A stretch of DNA of 64,000 nucleotides from Clostridiaceae bacterium OM02-2AC (GTDB lineage: Bacteria > Bacillota_I > Bacilli_A > Erysipelotrichales > Erysipelotrichaceae), in NCBI GenBank assembly GCA_003481775.1, contig QULU01000001.1, forward strand, positions 436-64,435. The letters are read 5' to 3'. How positions within the stretch are numbered: position 1 is the stretch's first letter; the number at the start of each line of letters is the position of its first letter. This document shows positions 6,573 through 16,170 of the stretch, in pieces. Made by a program: the position numbers and the translations under genes. The notes beneath the pieces are model-generated. The model was not told the origin of the DNA and made no database searches. It saw only the letters and a program-made list of their open reading frames with translations.

Positions 6573-8261
6573 TTAATCATCCGTTTCGTTTGGGCGAAGG
6601 TCCAGCGTCATAGCTTCCTCATTTCCTTCCTTCACGATATTCCAGATATGGTCGCCGATACGTTCCAGCGTACCGAGGATATCCACAAAGATACTGGCAG
6701 CAACACCGCTTCCGCAGACCTCTCCGGCCATACGCTTGAAGTGACGCTGTCTGGCTTTTTCTTCCACCAGGTCCAGATAATTTTCTTTATCGTTGATCAT
6801 CTGAATATAATGTTCTTCGCGGGTAGAGAAATAATTCAATGCAATTTCATTCATTTCCAGAACGGTTTCATACATTTCATTGACATCCCCAACAGCCTCA
6901 TCTGTAAAGGCTCCCTTGTCTTCATAGGTCAGTTCATAGAATTCGTTCAAATTCATCGTTAAATCGCCAACCCGCTCGATATTCTTGATAATCTGCAGAT
7001 TGTTGATGAATTCATCCGTATCGTGCTCGCTCAGACTGTTGTGGGCAATCGTCATCAGGTATTCGGTAATCTTGGAATCCAGAGAATTGATAGCATCCTC
7101 ATACTGACTGGACATACCACGGTATTTGCCACTTTTCTTATTGAAATACTCCTGACTCGCACGGATACAATCGGAAGCGAGCTCTCCCATTTTTACCGTT
7201 ACCTGTTTGGATACGCCAAGGGCTCCGGCAGGAAGGGATGCGGCCAGCTTTGGATCCAGACCCTCCAGATCGACTTCAATGCGTTCCTCCTCACCCGGTA
7301 TGATTTTTTTGATGACCCTGACCATCAGATTGATACAAGGATAAGCGAGGATGGATATGACAATGGTTCGCAGAATGTGAGCAATGGCGATCTGCATCAT
7401 CGGTGAGATGCTGTATTTATCTGATAAAAAGGCGATAAAATCAACATACGGTGTCAACAGGAACATGAAAATCACAGAACCGATGGTATTGAACAGAACA
7501 TTGACGGCCGCGGCTCGTTTGGCCGAGGTACTGCCGCCGATGGACGCAAACACGGCGGTTACTGTTGTACCGATATTGGATCCAAAGACAAACGGCAGGG
7601 CAGCTGTCAGCGTCATGGCTCCGGAATCATAGATTTTCTGTATGATGCCGACAACCGCAGAGCTGGACTGCACGACGGCGGTCATCAGGGTACCACTGAT
7701 AAAGCCGAGAATCGGCTGATTCTGCATAGTCGTTGCCAGTGTCGTAAAGAAATCCATCTGTCCCAGCTTGCTCAGCTCATCTCCCATCAGCCGCAGACCG
7801 AAGAACAGCAGACCGAAGCCAAGAACGATCTGTCCCATATAGGTCTGTTTCTTCCGTTTGGCAAACAGGGTGATCAAAACCCCCAGGAATACGAAATACA
7901 AAGCCAGTGTCTCTACCTTTAAGCCGATTAAAAATGCGGTTACAGTCGTACCGATGTTGGCTCCGATGATGATGCCGATGGATTGCTCCAGACTCATCAA
8001 TCCGGCACGTACAAAGCCAATGGCAATGGCACTGGTGGCACTGCTTGATTGAATAAATACGGTAATGATACTACCCACAAGGATTCCCTTCCAGGGCTTG
8101 TTGGTGTAACGGTCGATATACTCTCTTAATTTTTCTCCCGCGATGCTTTTCAGACCATCTCCCATGAACTGTATTCCGAACAAAAAGAGCGCCAGCCCTC
8201 CAATGATGAAGTCCCAGCTGATATTTGCCGGTGTCATGGCGGAAGCTGCAATATGTAACAT
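6573..8261 (-). CDS. Na+/Pi cotransporter family protein with C-terminal PhoU domain
   Basis: Membrane protein of the NptA/YjbB type (562 aa). Two Na_Pi_cotrans repeats occupy the first 300 residues, each with the signature QSSSA: FIQSSSATSAIAIGFVRAG and AVVQSSSAVVGI, plus the paired GxNIGTTVTA motifs (IIGANIGTTVTA, VFGSNIGTTVTA). The C-terminal 200 residues are a PhoU-like helical domain (IERVGDLTMNLNEF; LERIGDHIWNIV). It probably moves phosphate with sodium, outward or inward by analogy. I chose the ATG at 8261, 6 nt after GGGAGG on the minus strand; a longer frame to 8303 has no ribosome site. It is convergent with the pst operon, so two phosphate systems are adjacent. Confidence 0.9.
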   Translation of the reverse strand: MLHIAASAMTPANISWDFIIGGLALFLFGIQFMGDGLKSIAGEKLREYIDRYTNKPWKGILVGSIITVFIQSSSATSAIAIGFVRAGLMSLEQSIGIIIGANIGTTVTAFLIGLKVETLALYFVFLGVLITLFAKRKKQTYMGQIVLGFGLLFFGLRLMGDELSKLGQMDFFTTLATTMQNQPILGFISGTLMTAVVQSSSAVVGIIQKIYDSGAMTLTAALPFVFGSNIGTTVTAVFASIGGSTSAKRAAAVNVLFNTIGSVIFMFLLTPYVDFIAFLSDKYSISPMMQIAIAHILRTIVISILAYPCINLMVRVIKKIIPGEEERIEVDLEGLDPKLAASLPAGALGVSKQVTVKMGELASDCIRASQEYFNKKSGKYRGMSSQYEDAINSLDSKITEYLMTIAHNSLSEHDTDEFINNLQIIKNIERVGDLTMNLNEFYELTYEDKGAFTDEAVGDVNEMYETVLEMNEIALNYFSTREEHYIQMINDKENYLDLVEEKARQRHFKRMAGEVCGSGVAASIFVDILGTLERIGDHIWNIVKEGNEEAMTLDLRPNETDD

Positions 8262-8313
8262 AAGATTCCTCCCAAAAAAAACTCTAAAATTACATGGTAG
8301 CAAGGTAATTTTA

Positions 8314-8359
8314 ACAGAATTTTTACATTCTGTATATAAATTGAAAGGCGTTTTTACAA
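8314..8359 (-). promoter_or_regulatory. Promoter with overlapping palindrome for the Na+/Pi cotransporter
   Basis: Minus-strand -35 TTGTAA (8359-8354), 17-bp spacer, -10 TATACA (8336-8331). The perfect 7-bp inverted repeat ACAGAAT/ATTCTGT (8314-8333, 6-nt centre) overlaps the -10 and start-site region, where a repressor would bind. The plus strand there also shows TTAACA 8311 and TTTACA 8322, 11 bp apart, but these point away from the gene. Confidence 0.5.
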
Positions 8360-8434
8360 TTTCACGTTAGAAAAGCCCTTCCAGTCCAGTATGGGAAACT
8401 GCTTCAGCGGCTACAATCTTTTTCTGCTATTCAT

Positions 8435-8553
8435 TTGCACGCAGCTCGTGTTATAATATAGTATATGCCTGTATAGGAAACAGGACCTATAGGAAGCGAC
8501 GCCGCTATGTAAGGTTGCATATGGGGATATATGGTTAAGGATCGAGGTGGCTT
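8435..8553 (+). promoter_or_regulatory. Promoter and about 85-nt leader of the ybeY operon
   Basis: TTGCAC at 8435-8440, 16 bp, then TATAGT at 8457-8462; an overlapping TATAAT lies at 8452-8457. The leader has short self-complementary pieces (CCTGT...ACAGG and the palindrome CCTATAGG near 8490) and AGCG...CCGCT, but matches no riboswitch I know. Confidence 0.45.
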
Positions 8554-9021
8554 ATGGAAATCAGTGTATTTAATCAAAGCGGAGAACGGCGCTGGTCGCG
8601 CTATGCCTCCGATTTCAGAACAATCAGTGAAAAGACACAGCAGGTGGTAAAGCTGGAAGGGCACAGGAGTGCCTCCGTAATCTTCGTGACCCCGCAGATG
8701 ATTCATGAAATGAACAGGGATTATCGCGGTATCGACCGGCCGACCGATGTCATCAGCTTCGCCATGAAGGACAGCGAGGATGCATATGAGGTCATGGAGG
8801 GAGAGGAAGAGCTCGGGGATATATTCATCAATATAGAAGCGATAACAGCGCAGGCAGCGGATTACGGTCACAGCTTGCGAAGAGAGGTCTGCTTTCTGTT
8901 TACGCATGGGCTTTTGCACCTGCTGGGATACGACCACATGACACCGGAGGATGAGGCTGTGATGTTTCAGCTGCAGGATGTGATACTGGATGATATCGTT
9001 CCTAAAAAAATACGGAAATAA
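8554..9021 (+). CDS. ybeY: Endoribonuclease YbeY (rRNA maturation factor)
   Basis: Single-strand-specific metallo-endoribonuclease that takes part in 16S rRNA 3'-end maturation and ribosome quality control (155 aa). The zinc motif HGLLHLLGYDH is at residues 118-128, giving His118, His122 and His128. The conserved RPTDVISF strand is at 62-69 and the LGDIFI segment near 87-92. The start follows GAGGTGG by a few nt. First gene of the ybeY-dgkA-cdd-era-recO operon, whose members overlap or nearly overlap. Confidence 0.95.
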   Translation: MEISVFNQSGERRWSRYASDFRTISEKTQQVVKLEGHRSASVIFVTPQMIHEMNRDYRGIDRPTDVISFAMKDSEDAYEVMEGEEELGDIFINIEAITAQAADYGHSLRREVCFLFTHGLLHLLGYDHMTPEDEAVMFQLQDVILDDIVPKKIRK

Positions 9022-9352
9022 ATTCCGGTATGCATTTGCCGGACTCACGCATGGGCTGCTGCATGATCGTAGCATTGTGCTGCAGGCCGTTCTGGGAATG
9101 GCTGTGCTTGCGGTTTGTGCTTATCTGGGTCTGGAGGCGATGGAATGGTGTGTCATTCTGATCGTCATTGGTGCTGTGATTGCACTGGAATATATCAATT
9201 CCGCTCTGGAAACGATTGTGGACATGGTGTCACCGCAATACAGTGAGGGAGCGAAAAAAGCAAAGGATTATGCAGCTGCAGCTGTGCTGGTGATGTCGCT
9301 GGCAGCGGCGGCTGTTGGAATCGTGATCATAGGAGGAAGGCTGTTTTTATGA
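8990..9352 (+). CDS. dgkA: Diacylglycerol/undecaprenol kinase family protein DgkA
   Basis: Small membrane kinase (120 aa) of the DgkA family; in Firmicutes the relatives phosphorylate undecaprenol, feeding lipid carrier to cell-wall synthesis. Three membrane helices are visible, and the family motif appears as EYINSALETIVDMVSP followed by AKKAKDYAAAAVL, containing the catalytic Glu and metal-binding residues. The start ATG lies 32 nt inside the ybeY 3' end in another frame, a long overlap but the only start giving the conserved N-terminal amphipathic stretch. The end overlaps cdd by 4 nt. Confidence 0.9.
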   Translation: MISFLKKYGNKFRYAFAGLTHGLLHDRSIVLQAVLGMAVLAVCAYLGLEAMEWCVILIVIGAVIALEYINSALETIVDMVSPQYSEGAKKAKDYAAAAVLVMSLAAAAVGIVIIGGRLFL

Positions 9353-9759
9353 ATGTGAATGAACAATATCAGGAGCTGCTGGATGCGGCGTTTGCTGCCA
9401 TGCGGCATGCATATGCACCATACTCCCACTATCATGTGGGAGCTTGTGTGAAAACTAAGGACGGAACACTGATTCCGGGGGCGAATATAGAAAATGCATC
9501 CTTCGGTCTGACGAATTGTGCAGAGCGAAGTGCGATATTTGCCGCATATTCTATGGGCTATCGCAAGGAGGATATCGTAGCGATCGCCATTGTGAGTGAC
9601 GGTACAAAGCTTGCGGCTCCCTGTGGTGCCTGTCGGCAGGTACTGGTGGAGCTGCTGCAGCAGGATACTCCCATCGTGTTGAGCAACAAACAGGAGCAGA
9701 AAATAACGAGCATCGCCGAGCTTTTACCGATGTCCTTTACGAGTGAGGATGTCTTATGA
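9349..9759 (+). CDS. cdd: Cytidine deaminase
   Basis: Hydrolytic deamination of cytidine and deoxycytidine to uridine forms in pyrimidine salvage; cytoplasmic, zinc-dependent homotetramer (136 aa, usual size). The catalytic CAE is at Cys57-Glu59 within NIENASFGLTNCAERSA, and the second zinc motif PCGACRQV supplies Cys92 and Cys95. ATGA overlaps join it to dgkA upstream and era downstream, so it is translated as part of the same polycistron. Confidence 0.96.
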   Translation: MNVNEQYQELLDAAFAAMRHAYAPYSHYHVGACVKTKDGTLIPGANIENASFGLTNCAERSAIFAAYSMGYRKEDIVAIAIVSDGTKLAAPCGACRQVLVELLQQDTPIVLSNKQEQKITSIAELLPMSFTSEDVL

Positions 9760-10655
9760 GCTATAAGTCGGGATTTATATCCATTATCGGACGTCCGAAT
9801 GCCGGCAAAAGCACGCTGCTAAATGCCATCCTGCAGGAAAAGATAGCCATTACGACGCCGAAGCCGCAAACAACACGGAATAATATATCAGGGATATTGA
9901 CGCGGGAGGATGCACAGTTTGTCTTCGTGGACACACCGGGGATTCATAAGCCGAAGCATGAGCTGGGGCGTACTCTGAACCGCAATGCGTATACGGCGAT
10001 AGCTGAGGCGGATGTAAATTACTGGATGGTGGATGCCACACAGCCCTTTGGCAGTGGAGACGAATTCATTCTGGAAAAGATGAAGGATGCACAGATTCCA
10101 GTTTTTCTGATACTAAACAAAATCGATCTGCTGGATAAGGAAGCGGTGCTTACGACCCTGAGTAAGTGGCAGAACCGGATGCAGTTTGCGGAAATCTTTC
10201 CGGTATCTGCGTTGAAGCGCGAAAATGTGGAGCATCTTTTGGAGGTAACGAAGAAGTATTTGCAGGAGGGCGTGAAGTATTTTCCGGATGATATGATCAG
10301 TGACCATGGAGAAAATTTCCAGATTGCGGAAATCATTCGGGAAAAGGTGTTGTATAAAACAAATGAAGAGGTACCGCATTCTGTTGCGGTCATCGTGGAA
10401 AAAAAGGAAGAAAGCGATAATCGCATGGAGCTGTCGGCGCTCATCGTCGTGGAGCGCTCCTCGCAAAAGAGTATTTTGATTGGAAAGCAGGGAGCGATGA
10501 TTCGTGGCATCCGTCTTGCGGCCCAGAAGGAGCTGAAGGAGAAATTCGGTAAAAAGGTGGAGCTGGAGCTGTATGTTCGTGTCGAGAAAAACTGGCGTAA
10601 TCGCAGCAGCAAGCTGCATCAGCTGGGTTATCTGGAGCTGGAAGAAGGAAGATAA
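9756..10655 (+). CDS. era: GTPase Era
   Basis: Essential GTPase that binds 16S rRNA and aids 30S assembly (299 aa). G1 GRPNAGKST is at 12-20, the switch region has TTRNNISGI, G3 DTPGIHKPKHELG, and G4 NKID near residue 120. The C-terminal KH domain shows the GKQGAMIRGIRLAAQKEL motif that binds the 3' end of 16S rRNA. Overlaps cdd by 4 nt; its stop codon overlaps the recO start (TAATG). Neighbours ybeY and era both act on 16S rRNA. Confidence 0.97.
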   Translation: MSYKSGFISIIGRPNAGKSTLLNAILQEKIAITTPKPQTTRNNISGILTREDAQFVFVDTPGIHKPKHELGRTLNRNAYTAIAEADVNYWMVDATQPFGSGDEFILEKMKDAQIPVFLILNKIDLLDKEAVLTTLSKWQNRMQFAEIFPVSALKRENVEHLLEVTKKYLQEGVKYFPDDMISDHGENFQIAEIIREKVLYKTNEEVPHSVAVIVEKKEESDNRMELSALIVVERSSQKSILIGKQGAMIRGIRLAAQKELKEKFGKKVELELYVRVEKNWRNRSSKLHQLGYLELEEGR

Positions 10656-11395
10656 TGCAGGAGGAAGTGTGCGGAATCCTGGTGGATGTGAAGGAGTATC
10701 GGGAACATGATGCCCTGTTGAAGGTGTTGTGTGAGGATGGCTCCCTGCTCAGTCTGAGCGCTCGTGGAGTTCGTAAGGTCACAAGCAAGAATGCTCCTGC
10801 CGTACAGCTGTTTACATTGGCACGTCTGCAGCTGAATTATCAGCAGACCGCCTCCATACAATCTCTGCGCCGGGCAGAAATTATAAACAGTTATCGCAAG
10901 ATTCGGGAGGATCTTGTAAAGCAGAGCATTGCCTCCTACTTCTGTGAATGTATGTATCGCAGTGGCTTTGAGGAAAATGTATACAACCTGCTAAAGCGGA
11001 GTCTGGATATTTTACAGGATGCAACGCATCCGCTGCAGATTCTCTGTCTGTTTCAGGCTGTTATGAATCGTATGCATGGAATTGAGCCGTTTGTGGATGG
11101 CTGTGTCCGCTGTCAGAGCACGCAGCATATTCAGGCAGTGTCGCGAAACGATGGCGGCTTTGTTTGCAAACGCTGTCTGCGATCTGGCGATCATGTCATT
11201 TCACGCAGGGATTTGAAAACCTTTCGTCTGCTCTGTAAGGCAGAGCTGGAGCATTATGAGCTGATAGAGAGACTGGATCCGTTCAGCAGTGAAAATTTTG
11301 AAGAGCTGTATGGCTTTTTTGAGGATTATGGCGGCATTGCGCTGAAGAGCGTGCGATTTCTTCGTACCCTGTTTGCTATGGAGGGACATACGTAA
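10655..11395 (+). CDS. recO: DNA repair protein RecO
   Basis: Recombination mediator that helps load RecA onto SSB-coated gaps (246 aa). The N-terminal OB-fold (residues 1-80) begins EEVCGILVDVKEYREHDALLKVL. A helical C-terminal domain contains the Firmicute-type zinc knuckle CVRC...CKRC at roughly 149-172. Start ATG overlaps the era stop. Last gene of the operon before the terminator at 11462-11504. Confidence 0.95.
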   Translation: MQEEVCGILVDVKEYREHDALLKVLCEDGSLLSLSARGVRKVTSKNAPAVQLFTLARLQLNYQQTASIQSLRRAEIINSYRKIREDLVKQSIASYFCECMYRSGFEENVYNLLKRSLDILQDATHPLQILCLFQAVMNRMHGIEPFVDGCVRCQSTQHIQAVSRNDGGFVCKRCLRSGDHVISRRDLKTFRLLCKAELEHYELIERLDPFSSENFEELYGFFEDYGGIALKSVRFLRTLFAMEGHT

Positions 11396-11461
11396 GCTGC
11401 ACACGTTGCCTACAGCAGCTGTCAGTTGCATGCGATGAAAATGTCTGAGAATGAAAAAAGG

Positions 11462-11504
11462 AAAGCAATTCTACAACGAGATTCTCTGTAGGACTGCTTT
11501 TTTT
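11462..11504 (+). terminator. Terminator of the ybeY-recO operon
   Basis: AAAGCA at 11462-11467 pairs with TGCTTT at 11495-11500 and CTACA (11471-11475) with TGTAG (11487-11491), followed by a T-run. Confidence 0.8.
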
Positions 11505-11665
11505 ATATCGGCGTTTTTTCGTTCAGACTGTCAATAAACGGACGATGAGCAAAGCGGTCTGCATCAAATGAAAAGGGAATATATCCCAGTGCTTTTATGA
11601 CGCTGCCTTTACCATATGGGGAAGAATTTCAAACAGAAGGGGATTCTTCTTTTTATTTTTTTACT
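11505..11665 (+). terminator. Second terminator downstream of a 115-nt gene-free stretch
   Basis: GAAGAAT at 11621-11627 pairs with ATTCTTC at 11643-11649, followed by a long T-rich tract to 11665. Between the first terminator and this one (11505-11620) there is no open frame with a ribosome site, only a small hairpin GGGA..TCCC near 11575. A second terminator so far from recO could end a small RNA, or be a back-up stop. Confidence 0.55.
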
Positions 11666-11691
11666 TTGTTATTCTAATTGGGGAAAACACG

Positions 11692-11721
11692 TTGACATTT
11701 CCTTTAAAAAAGTGTTATATT
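11692..11721 (+). promoter_or_regulatory. SigA promoter of glyS
   Basis: TTGACA at 11692-11697, 17-18 bp, then TTATAT/TATATT at 11715-11721. This is a near-consensus housekeeping promoter, giving a leader of about 72 nt. Confidence 0.8.
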
Positions 11722-11761
11722 ATAGTGTATTCTTGTAACTATTTTCATAGTTTCATGAGCA

Positions 11762-11784
11762 TCACCGGCGGGTGAATTTTTTTT
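11762..11784 (+). promoter_or_regulatory. Terminator-like hairpin in the glyS leader
   Basis: TCACC (11762-11766) pairs with GGTGA (11771-11775) around a GGCG loop and is followed by an A and eight T, immediately before the glyS ribosome site. The stem is only 5 bp, so it may be a weak attenuator or chance. No T-box consensus is present. Confidence 0.35.
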
Positions 11785-11799
11785 GAAAGGGGCATAAAC

Positions 11800-13182
11800 A
11801 TGAACAACGAGAAATTATTTGATACGGTAGTAGCCCATGCGAAAAACAGTGGTTTTGTGTTTCAGGGATCTGAAATCTACGGCGGTCTGTCCAATACGTG
11901 GGATTTCGGTCCTTTGGGAGTCGAGCTGAAGGAAAATGTAAAAAAGGCCTGGTGGCGTAAATTCATTCAGGAATCTCCATATAATACAGGTATACAGTCT
12001 GCGATCCTAATGAATCCGGCAGTATGGGTTGCCAGCGGTCATGTCGGCGGATTCTCTGATCCATTGATGGATTGCAAGGAGTGTAAATCCAGATTTCGTG
12101 CTGATCAGCTGATTGAGGATGCCACAAACGGAGAGGTCAGCGTTGAGGGCTGGAGCAATGAAGCGATGATGGACTATATTGAAGAGCATCAGCTGAAATG
12201 TCCAAAATGCGGTGCGCATAATTTTACGGATATCCGTCAGTTTAATCTGATGTTTAAAACCTTTCAGGGTGTTGTAGAGGATGCGAAGAGCGCCATTTAT
12301 CTGCGCCCGGAAACGGCACAGGGGATGTTTGTCAATTTTAAAAACGTACAGCGCTCCATGCGCAAGAAGCTACCATTTGGTATCGGACAGATCGGTAAGA
12401 GCTTCCGTAATGAAATTACACCGGGAAACTTTATTTTCCGTACCAGAGAATTTGAACAGATGGAGCTGGAGTTCTTCTGTCAACCGGGAACGGATATGGA
12501 ATGGTACCAGTATTATAAGGATTACTGTATGAGCTTTTTGACGAATTTGGGTATTAACAGTGAACATCTGCGCTTTCGTGATCATACAGCAGAGGAGCTG
12601 GCTTTCTATTCAAAGGGTACCTGTGATATCGAGTATAATTTCCATTCCCAGATTGGTTGGGGGGAGCTGTGGGGAATTGCAGATCGAACCGATTATGATT
12701 TGAAGCAGCATCAGGAAGCAAGCAAGAAATCGCTGGAATATCTGGATCCTGCAACGAACGAAAAATATCTGGCCTATTGCGTAGAGCCGGCAGTCGGTGT
12801 TGAACGACTGATGCTGGCGTTTATGTGCGATGCCTATGATGAGGAGGAGCTGGAGAACGATACTCGTATCGTCATGCATCTGCATCCGTTCCTGGCGCCG
12901 ATCAAGGCCTGTGTCATGCCGCTTTCCAAAAAGCTGAGCGACAAGGCGATGGAGGTATTCCAGCTGATTGCACCAGTGGGAAACTGCGATTATGATGAGG
13001 CGGGAAGCATTGGTAAACGATACCGTCGTCAGGATGCCGTAGGAACACCGTTTTGTATCACTGTGGATTTTGAAACAGAGAACGACAACTGCGTCACCGT
13101 ACGCCACCGCGACAGCATGGAACAGGAGCGCGTGAGTCTGAAGGATTTGAGCGCGTATATCGAAGAGCGAATTAAGCTGTAA
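11800..13182 (+). CDS. glyS: Glycine--tRNA ligase (dimeric type)
   Basis: Class II aminoacyl-tRNA synthetase charging tRNA-Gly (460 aa, the alpha2 single-chain type also called glyQS, not the alpha2beta2 form). Features: N-terminal [22 protein letters not shown], class II motif 2 as [26 protein letters not shown], motif 3 [12 protein letters not shown], then an anticodon-binding domain from about 360. Two CxxC pairs ([17 protein letters not shown]) insert near residues 88-140. GAAAGGGG precedes the ATG. It has its own strong promoter and runs into dnaG with an 11-20 nt gap, so it may be the first gene of glyS-dnaG-rpoD-trmK. Confidence 0.96.
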   Translation: MNNEKLFDTVVAHAKNSGFVFQGSEIYGGLSNTWDFGPLGVELKENVKKAWWRKFIQESPYNTGIQSAILMNPAVWVASGHVGGFSDPLMDCKECKSRFRADQLIEDATNGEVSVEGWSNEAMMDYIEEHQLKCPKCGAHNFTDIRQFNLMFKTFQGVVEDAKSAIYLRPETAQGMFVNFKNVQRSMRKKLPFGIGQIGKSFRNEITPGNFIFRTREFEQMELEFFCQPGTDMEWYQYYKDYCMSFLTNLGINSEHLRFRDHTAEELAFYSKGTCDIEYNFHSQIGWGELWGIADRTDYDLKQHQEASKKSLEYLDPATNEKYLAYCVEPAVGVERLMLAFMCDAYDEEELENDTRIVMHLHPFLAPIKACVMPLSKKLSDKAMEVFQLIAPVGNCDYDEAGSIGKRYRRQDAVGTPFCITVDFETENDNCVTVRHRDSMEQERVSLKDLSAYIEERIKL

Positions 13183-13202
13183 AATAGCGGGGAGTGATGT
13201 TC

Positions 13203-14969
13203 TTGGCACGCTTGAGTGAACAGGAAATCAGCCAGATTCGTGCAAAAGCTGATATCGTAGATGTGATTGGGCGCTATGTGCCGCTGACAAGAAAGGGAAA
13301 GAGCTATAAATGCGTCTGCCCGTTTCATGATGATCATGATCCGTCAATGTCCATAGCTGCCGATAAACAGATTTACAAATGCTTTGTGTGCGGAGCAGGC
13401 GGCAATGTATTCACGTTTGTACAGAATTATGAAAAAATATCCTTTATCGAGGCGGTTTACAAGGTTGCCGAGTATGCCGGTGTGACTTTGGAGCATACTC
13501 TTGATGTCACCCCCCGGGTAAAGGATCCGCACCTGCAGGCACTGCATAAGGCATGCCGGGAGGCTATTGAATTCACCCATTATCAGCTGGATACGCTGGA
13601 TGCGAAAAATGTCAAGGAATATTTGATGAGGCGCAATATTACGGAAGAAATTATCAAGCGCTTTGAAATCGGGTACAATCCGATGGACGACGCCCTATAT
13701 CGATTCCTGCATGCCAAAAAGCATGCGGATGATGATCTTGTGTCCGCAGGTCTTGTACGTGTTACCTCCATAGGTATGAAGGATGTATTTTCGCATCGTA
13801 TCATGATTCCAATTCATGATGAATTCGGAGAACCGGTCGGCTTTACAGCCCGGCGGGTTGCGGAAAACGAAGAAGCAAAGTATATCAACACTACGGAAAC
13901 GGATATCTACAAGAAAGGAAATCTGATTTTCAACTATCATAGAGCCAAGCCGGAGGCCAGAAAAGCAAAAAAAGCCTATCTGGTGGAAGGCGCCATGGAT
14001 GTGCTTGCTCTGGAAAAGGTGGAGCTGCACAATGCAGTGGCAACGTTGGGAACGGCGATGACCAAGGAACAGCTGCGGCTTTTACAGCTTTTGCATGTAC
14101 CGATCGTCGTCTGCTATGACGGAGATAAGGCCGGCCGCAACGCCACCTATAAATTCGGAAAAATGGCCAGAGAGGCACAGCTGCCCTTTGAAATCGTAGA
14201 CAACAAATACGGTCTGGATCCGGATGAGGTCATCGATGTATACGGGAAGGATGAGCTACGCACACTGCTCGATAAAACGGTATCCTGGATTGATTTTCTC
14301 TTTGCTTATTTGCTTGGGCGATACAATCTGGAAAACTATTCCCAGAAAAAGGAATTCGCTCAGGAAATGGCATTGGAAATTCAGGCATTGCAGGATGATT
14401 TTGAGAAACAGAGCTATTTCATTCGTTTGCGGGAGCTGACTGAATTTGATATGCAGGTGGAGCAGCCCAAAGAGGAACGCAAGGCGATCCATCAGCCGCA
14501 GCCCCCGCGACAGAGCTTTTTGACCTTTCCAAAAAGCGGAAGAAGTCATGCGGAGCATGAAATTCTCTCGCAGATGCTGAATGGAATTGCTGCCAGCAAT
14601 CTCTTCAAGGAGGAGCTGGGATTTTTAAAGGATGATACCGGCAACAAGCTTGCGATGTACATCATTGATTATTATCGAACACACACCACCCTTGCTGTAG
14701 CGGAGCTGCTGGATGTGATTCGGGAGGAGGATGTGAAAGCACTTCTTCTGGAAATCGCAAACTGGGAGCTTGCCCGTGAGGATGTGGATATGGCTGTACT
14801 GCAGGAAGCAATCGCCAAGGAAAAATCCTGCTTTCTGGATGATAAGATACAGCTGTTGAATAAAAAAATACGATCTGTGAATGATCCCATGGAAAAGGCT
14901 AAGCTTGCCGTGGAGAAAAATCAGCTGATCAAGGAGCGTGAGGAATGGCGCAGCGCGGGAAGGAAGTAA
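13203..14969 (+). CDS. dnaG: DNA primase DnaG
   Basis: Synthesises RNA primers at the replication fork. Domains in order: CHC2 zinc-binding domain with [11 protein letters not shown] (Cys39, His42) and [11 protein letters not shown] (Cys60, Cys63); the catalytic core with TOPRIM residues in [11 protein letters not shown] and [11 protein letters not shown]; and a C-terminal helicase-binding domain. Length about 588 aa is normal. I prefer the TTG at 13203 (GGGGAG 8 nt upstream; protein then begins [10 protein letters not shown] as in the family) over GTG 13194 or ATG 13197, which abut the ribosome site. It sits in the classical macromolecular synthesis operon dnaG-rpoD. Confidence 0.95.
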   Translation: MARLSEQEISQIRAKADIVDVIGRYVPLTRKGKSYKCVCPFHDDHDPSMSIAADKQIYKCFVCGAGGNVFTFVQNYEKISFIEAVYKVAEYAGVTLEHTLDVTPRVKDPHLQALHKACREAIEFTHYQLDTLDAKNVKEYLMRRNITEEIIKRFEIGYNPMDDALYRFLHAKKHADDDLVSAGLVRVTSIGMKDVFSHRIMIPIHDEFGEPVGFTARRVAENEEAKYINTTETDIYKKGNLIFNYHRAKPEARKAKKAYLVEGAMDVLALEKVELHNAVATLGTAMTKEQLRLLQLLHVPIVVCYDGDKAGRNATYKFGKMAREAQLPFEIVDNKYGLDPDEVIDVYGKDELRTLLDKTVSWIDFLFAYLLGRYNLENYSQKKEFAQEMALEIQALQDDFEKQSYFIRLRELTEFDMQVEQPKEERKAIHQPQPPRQSFLTFPKSGRSHAEHEILSQMLNGIAASNLFKEELGFLKDDTGNKLAMYIIDYYRTHTTLAVAELLDVIREEDVKALLLEIANWELAREDVDMAVLQEAIAKEKSCFLDDKIQLLNKKIRSVNDPMEKAKLAVEKNQLIKEREEWRSAGRK

Positions 14970-14973
14970 GGAT

Positions 14974-16170
14974 ATGAAGAACACCAAGAAAAAAGCTGTT
15001 TTGCAGGAATACAAGACACTGGATGATATCAAGCAGGAATTCCTGGACGAATACAAACAGAATGATGTCCTCTATCAGAAGGATGTTATGGATGCCGTGG
15101 AGCATCTGGCAATGACAGATACAGATTTTGATGATCTGTTCCAGTGGTTTTCCGACAATGATATTGAAGTAAAAAATGAAGATGATGATGTCGATCTGAT
15201 GGACGATGATGCTTTGGTCGCAACCGAGGATGACGATGATATTGATTTTCTGGATGACGATACCGATGAAGAGGATACGCTGGCTGCCGATATCGAAAAT
15301 CTGGAGCAGTCTTTTGCTAACTCTTCCCACACAAAAATCAATGATCCGGTGAAAATGTATTTAAAGGAAATCGGACGCGTTGAGCTTCTGGATCCGAAAG
15401 AGGAGCCGGAAATTGCGCGGCGCATTCAGGCAGGTGATGAAGAGGCAAAGAAAAAGCTGATTTCCGCCAACCTGCGTCTGGTTGTATCCATTGCAAAAAA
15501 ATATGTTGGCCGCGGTATGCTGTTTCTGGACCTGATTCAGGAAGGAAACATGGGTCTGGTTAAGGCGGTTGAGAAATTCGATTATACCAAGGGCTTTAAG
15601 TTTTCAACCTATGCGACGTGGTGGATTCGTCAGGCCATCACACGTGCCATTGCAGATCAGGCAAGAACGATCCGTATTCCGGTACATATGGTAGAAACAA
15701 TCAACAAGCTGACACGTATTCAGCGTCAGCTGGTGCAGGATCTGGGAAGGGATCCCTCTGCAGAGGAAATCGCAGCAAAGATGGAAAACATCTCTCCGGA
15801 AAAAGTGCGTGAAATTCAGAAGATCGCACTGGAACCGGTATCTCTGGAAACACCGATCGGTGAAGAGGACGATTCTCATCTGGGTGATTTCATCGAGGAC
15901 AAGGAAGCTTTATCACCGGATGAATATGCCAATAATCAGCTGCTGAAAGATGAAATCAACACGGTGCTGCAGGGTCTGACCGAGCGTGAGGAAAAGGTAT
16001 TGCGTCTGCGTTTCGGTTTATATGATGGAAGAACCCGTACACTGGAGGAGGTTGGAAAGGAATTCAACGTTACCCGTGAACGAATCCGTCAGATTGAGGC
16101 AAAGGCACTGCGTAAGCTGAAGCATCCTACACGCTCCAAGCGTCTGAAGGATTTCGTCGATAAGCCATAA
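14974..16170 (+). CDS. rpoD: RNA polymerase sigma factor RpoD (SigA)
   Basis: Housekeeping sigma factor (398 aa). Conserved regions are present: [17 protein letters not shown] (1.2), the region 2 block with [31 protein letters not shown] and [15 protein letters not shown] (2.3-2.4), region 3 around [14 protein letters not shown], and the 4.2 helix-turn-helix [20 protein letters not shown]. Residues 69-101 are an extreme acidic run (about two thirds Asp/Glu) between regions 1.1 and 1.2. Start ATG 14974 follows AAGGAAGTAAGG and lies 4 nt after dnaG; a longer frame from 14938 overlaps dnaG and lacks support. The stop codon overlaps trmK (TAATG). Confidence 0.97.
   Translation: MKNTKKKAVLQEYKTLDDIKQEFLDEYKQNDVLYQKDVMDAVEHLAMTDTDFDDLFQWFSDNDIEVKNEDDDVDLMDDDALVATEDDDDIDFLDDDTDEEDTLAADIENLEQSFANSSHTKINDPVKMYLKEIGRVELLDPKEEPEIARRIQAGDEEAKKKLISANLRLVVSIAKKYVGRGMLFLDLIQEGNMGLVKAVEKFDYTKGFKFSTYATWWIRQAITRAIADQARTIRIPVHMVETINKLTRIQRQLVQDLGRDPSAEEIAAKMENISPEKVREIQKIALEPVSLETPIGEEDDSHLGDFIEDKEALSPDEYANNQLLKDEINTVLQGLTEREEKVLRLRFGLYDGRTRTLEEVGKEFNVTRERIRQIEAKALRKLKHPTRSKRLKDFVDKP

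Noticed and set aside
6341..6613. 90-codon frame after phoU
   Set aside because: No ribosome site, crosses the shared terminator and enters the opposite-strand cotransporter gene.
8311..8327. Pho box near the Na+/Pi cotransporter
   Set aside because: Two hexamers 11 bp apart exist but only on the strand pointing away from the gene, and further repeats at the period are absent.
10019..10612. Long minus-strand frames across era
   Set aside because: Ser/Leu-rich antisense shadows of a clear Era gene.
11700..11799. T-box riboswitch upstream of glyS
   Set aside because: The leader is only about 72 nt and lacks the T-box sequence and specifier loop; only a weak hairpin with a T-run is present.
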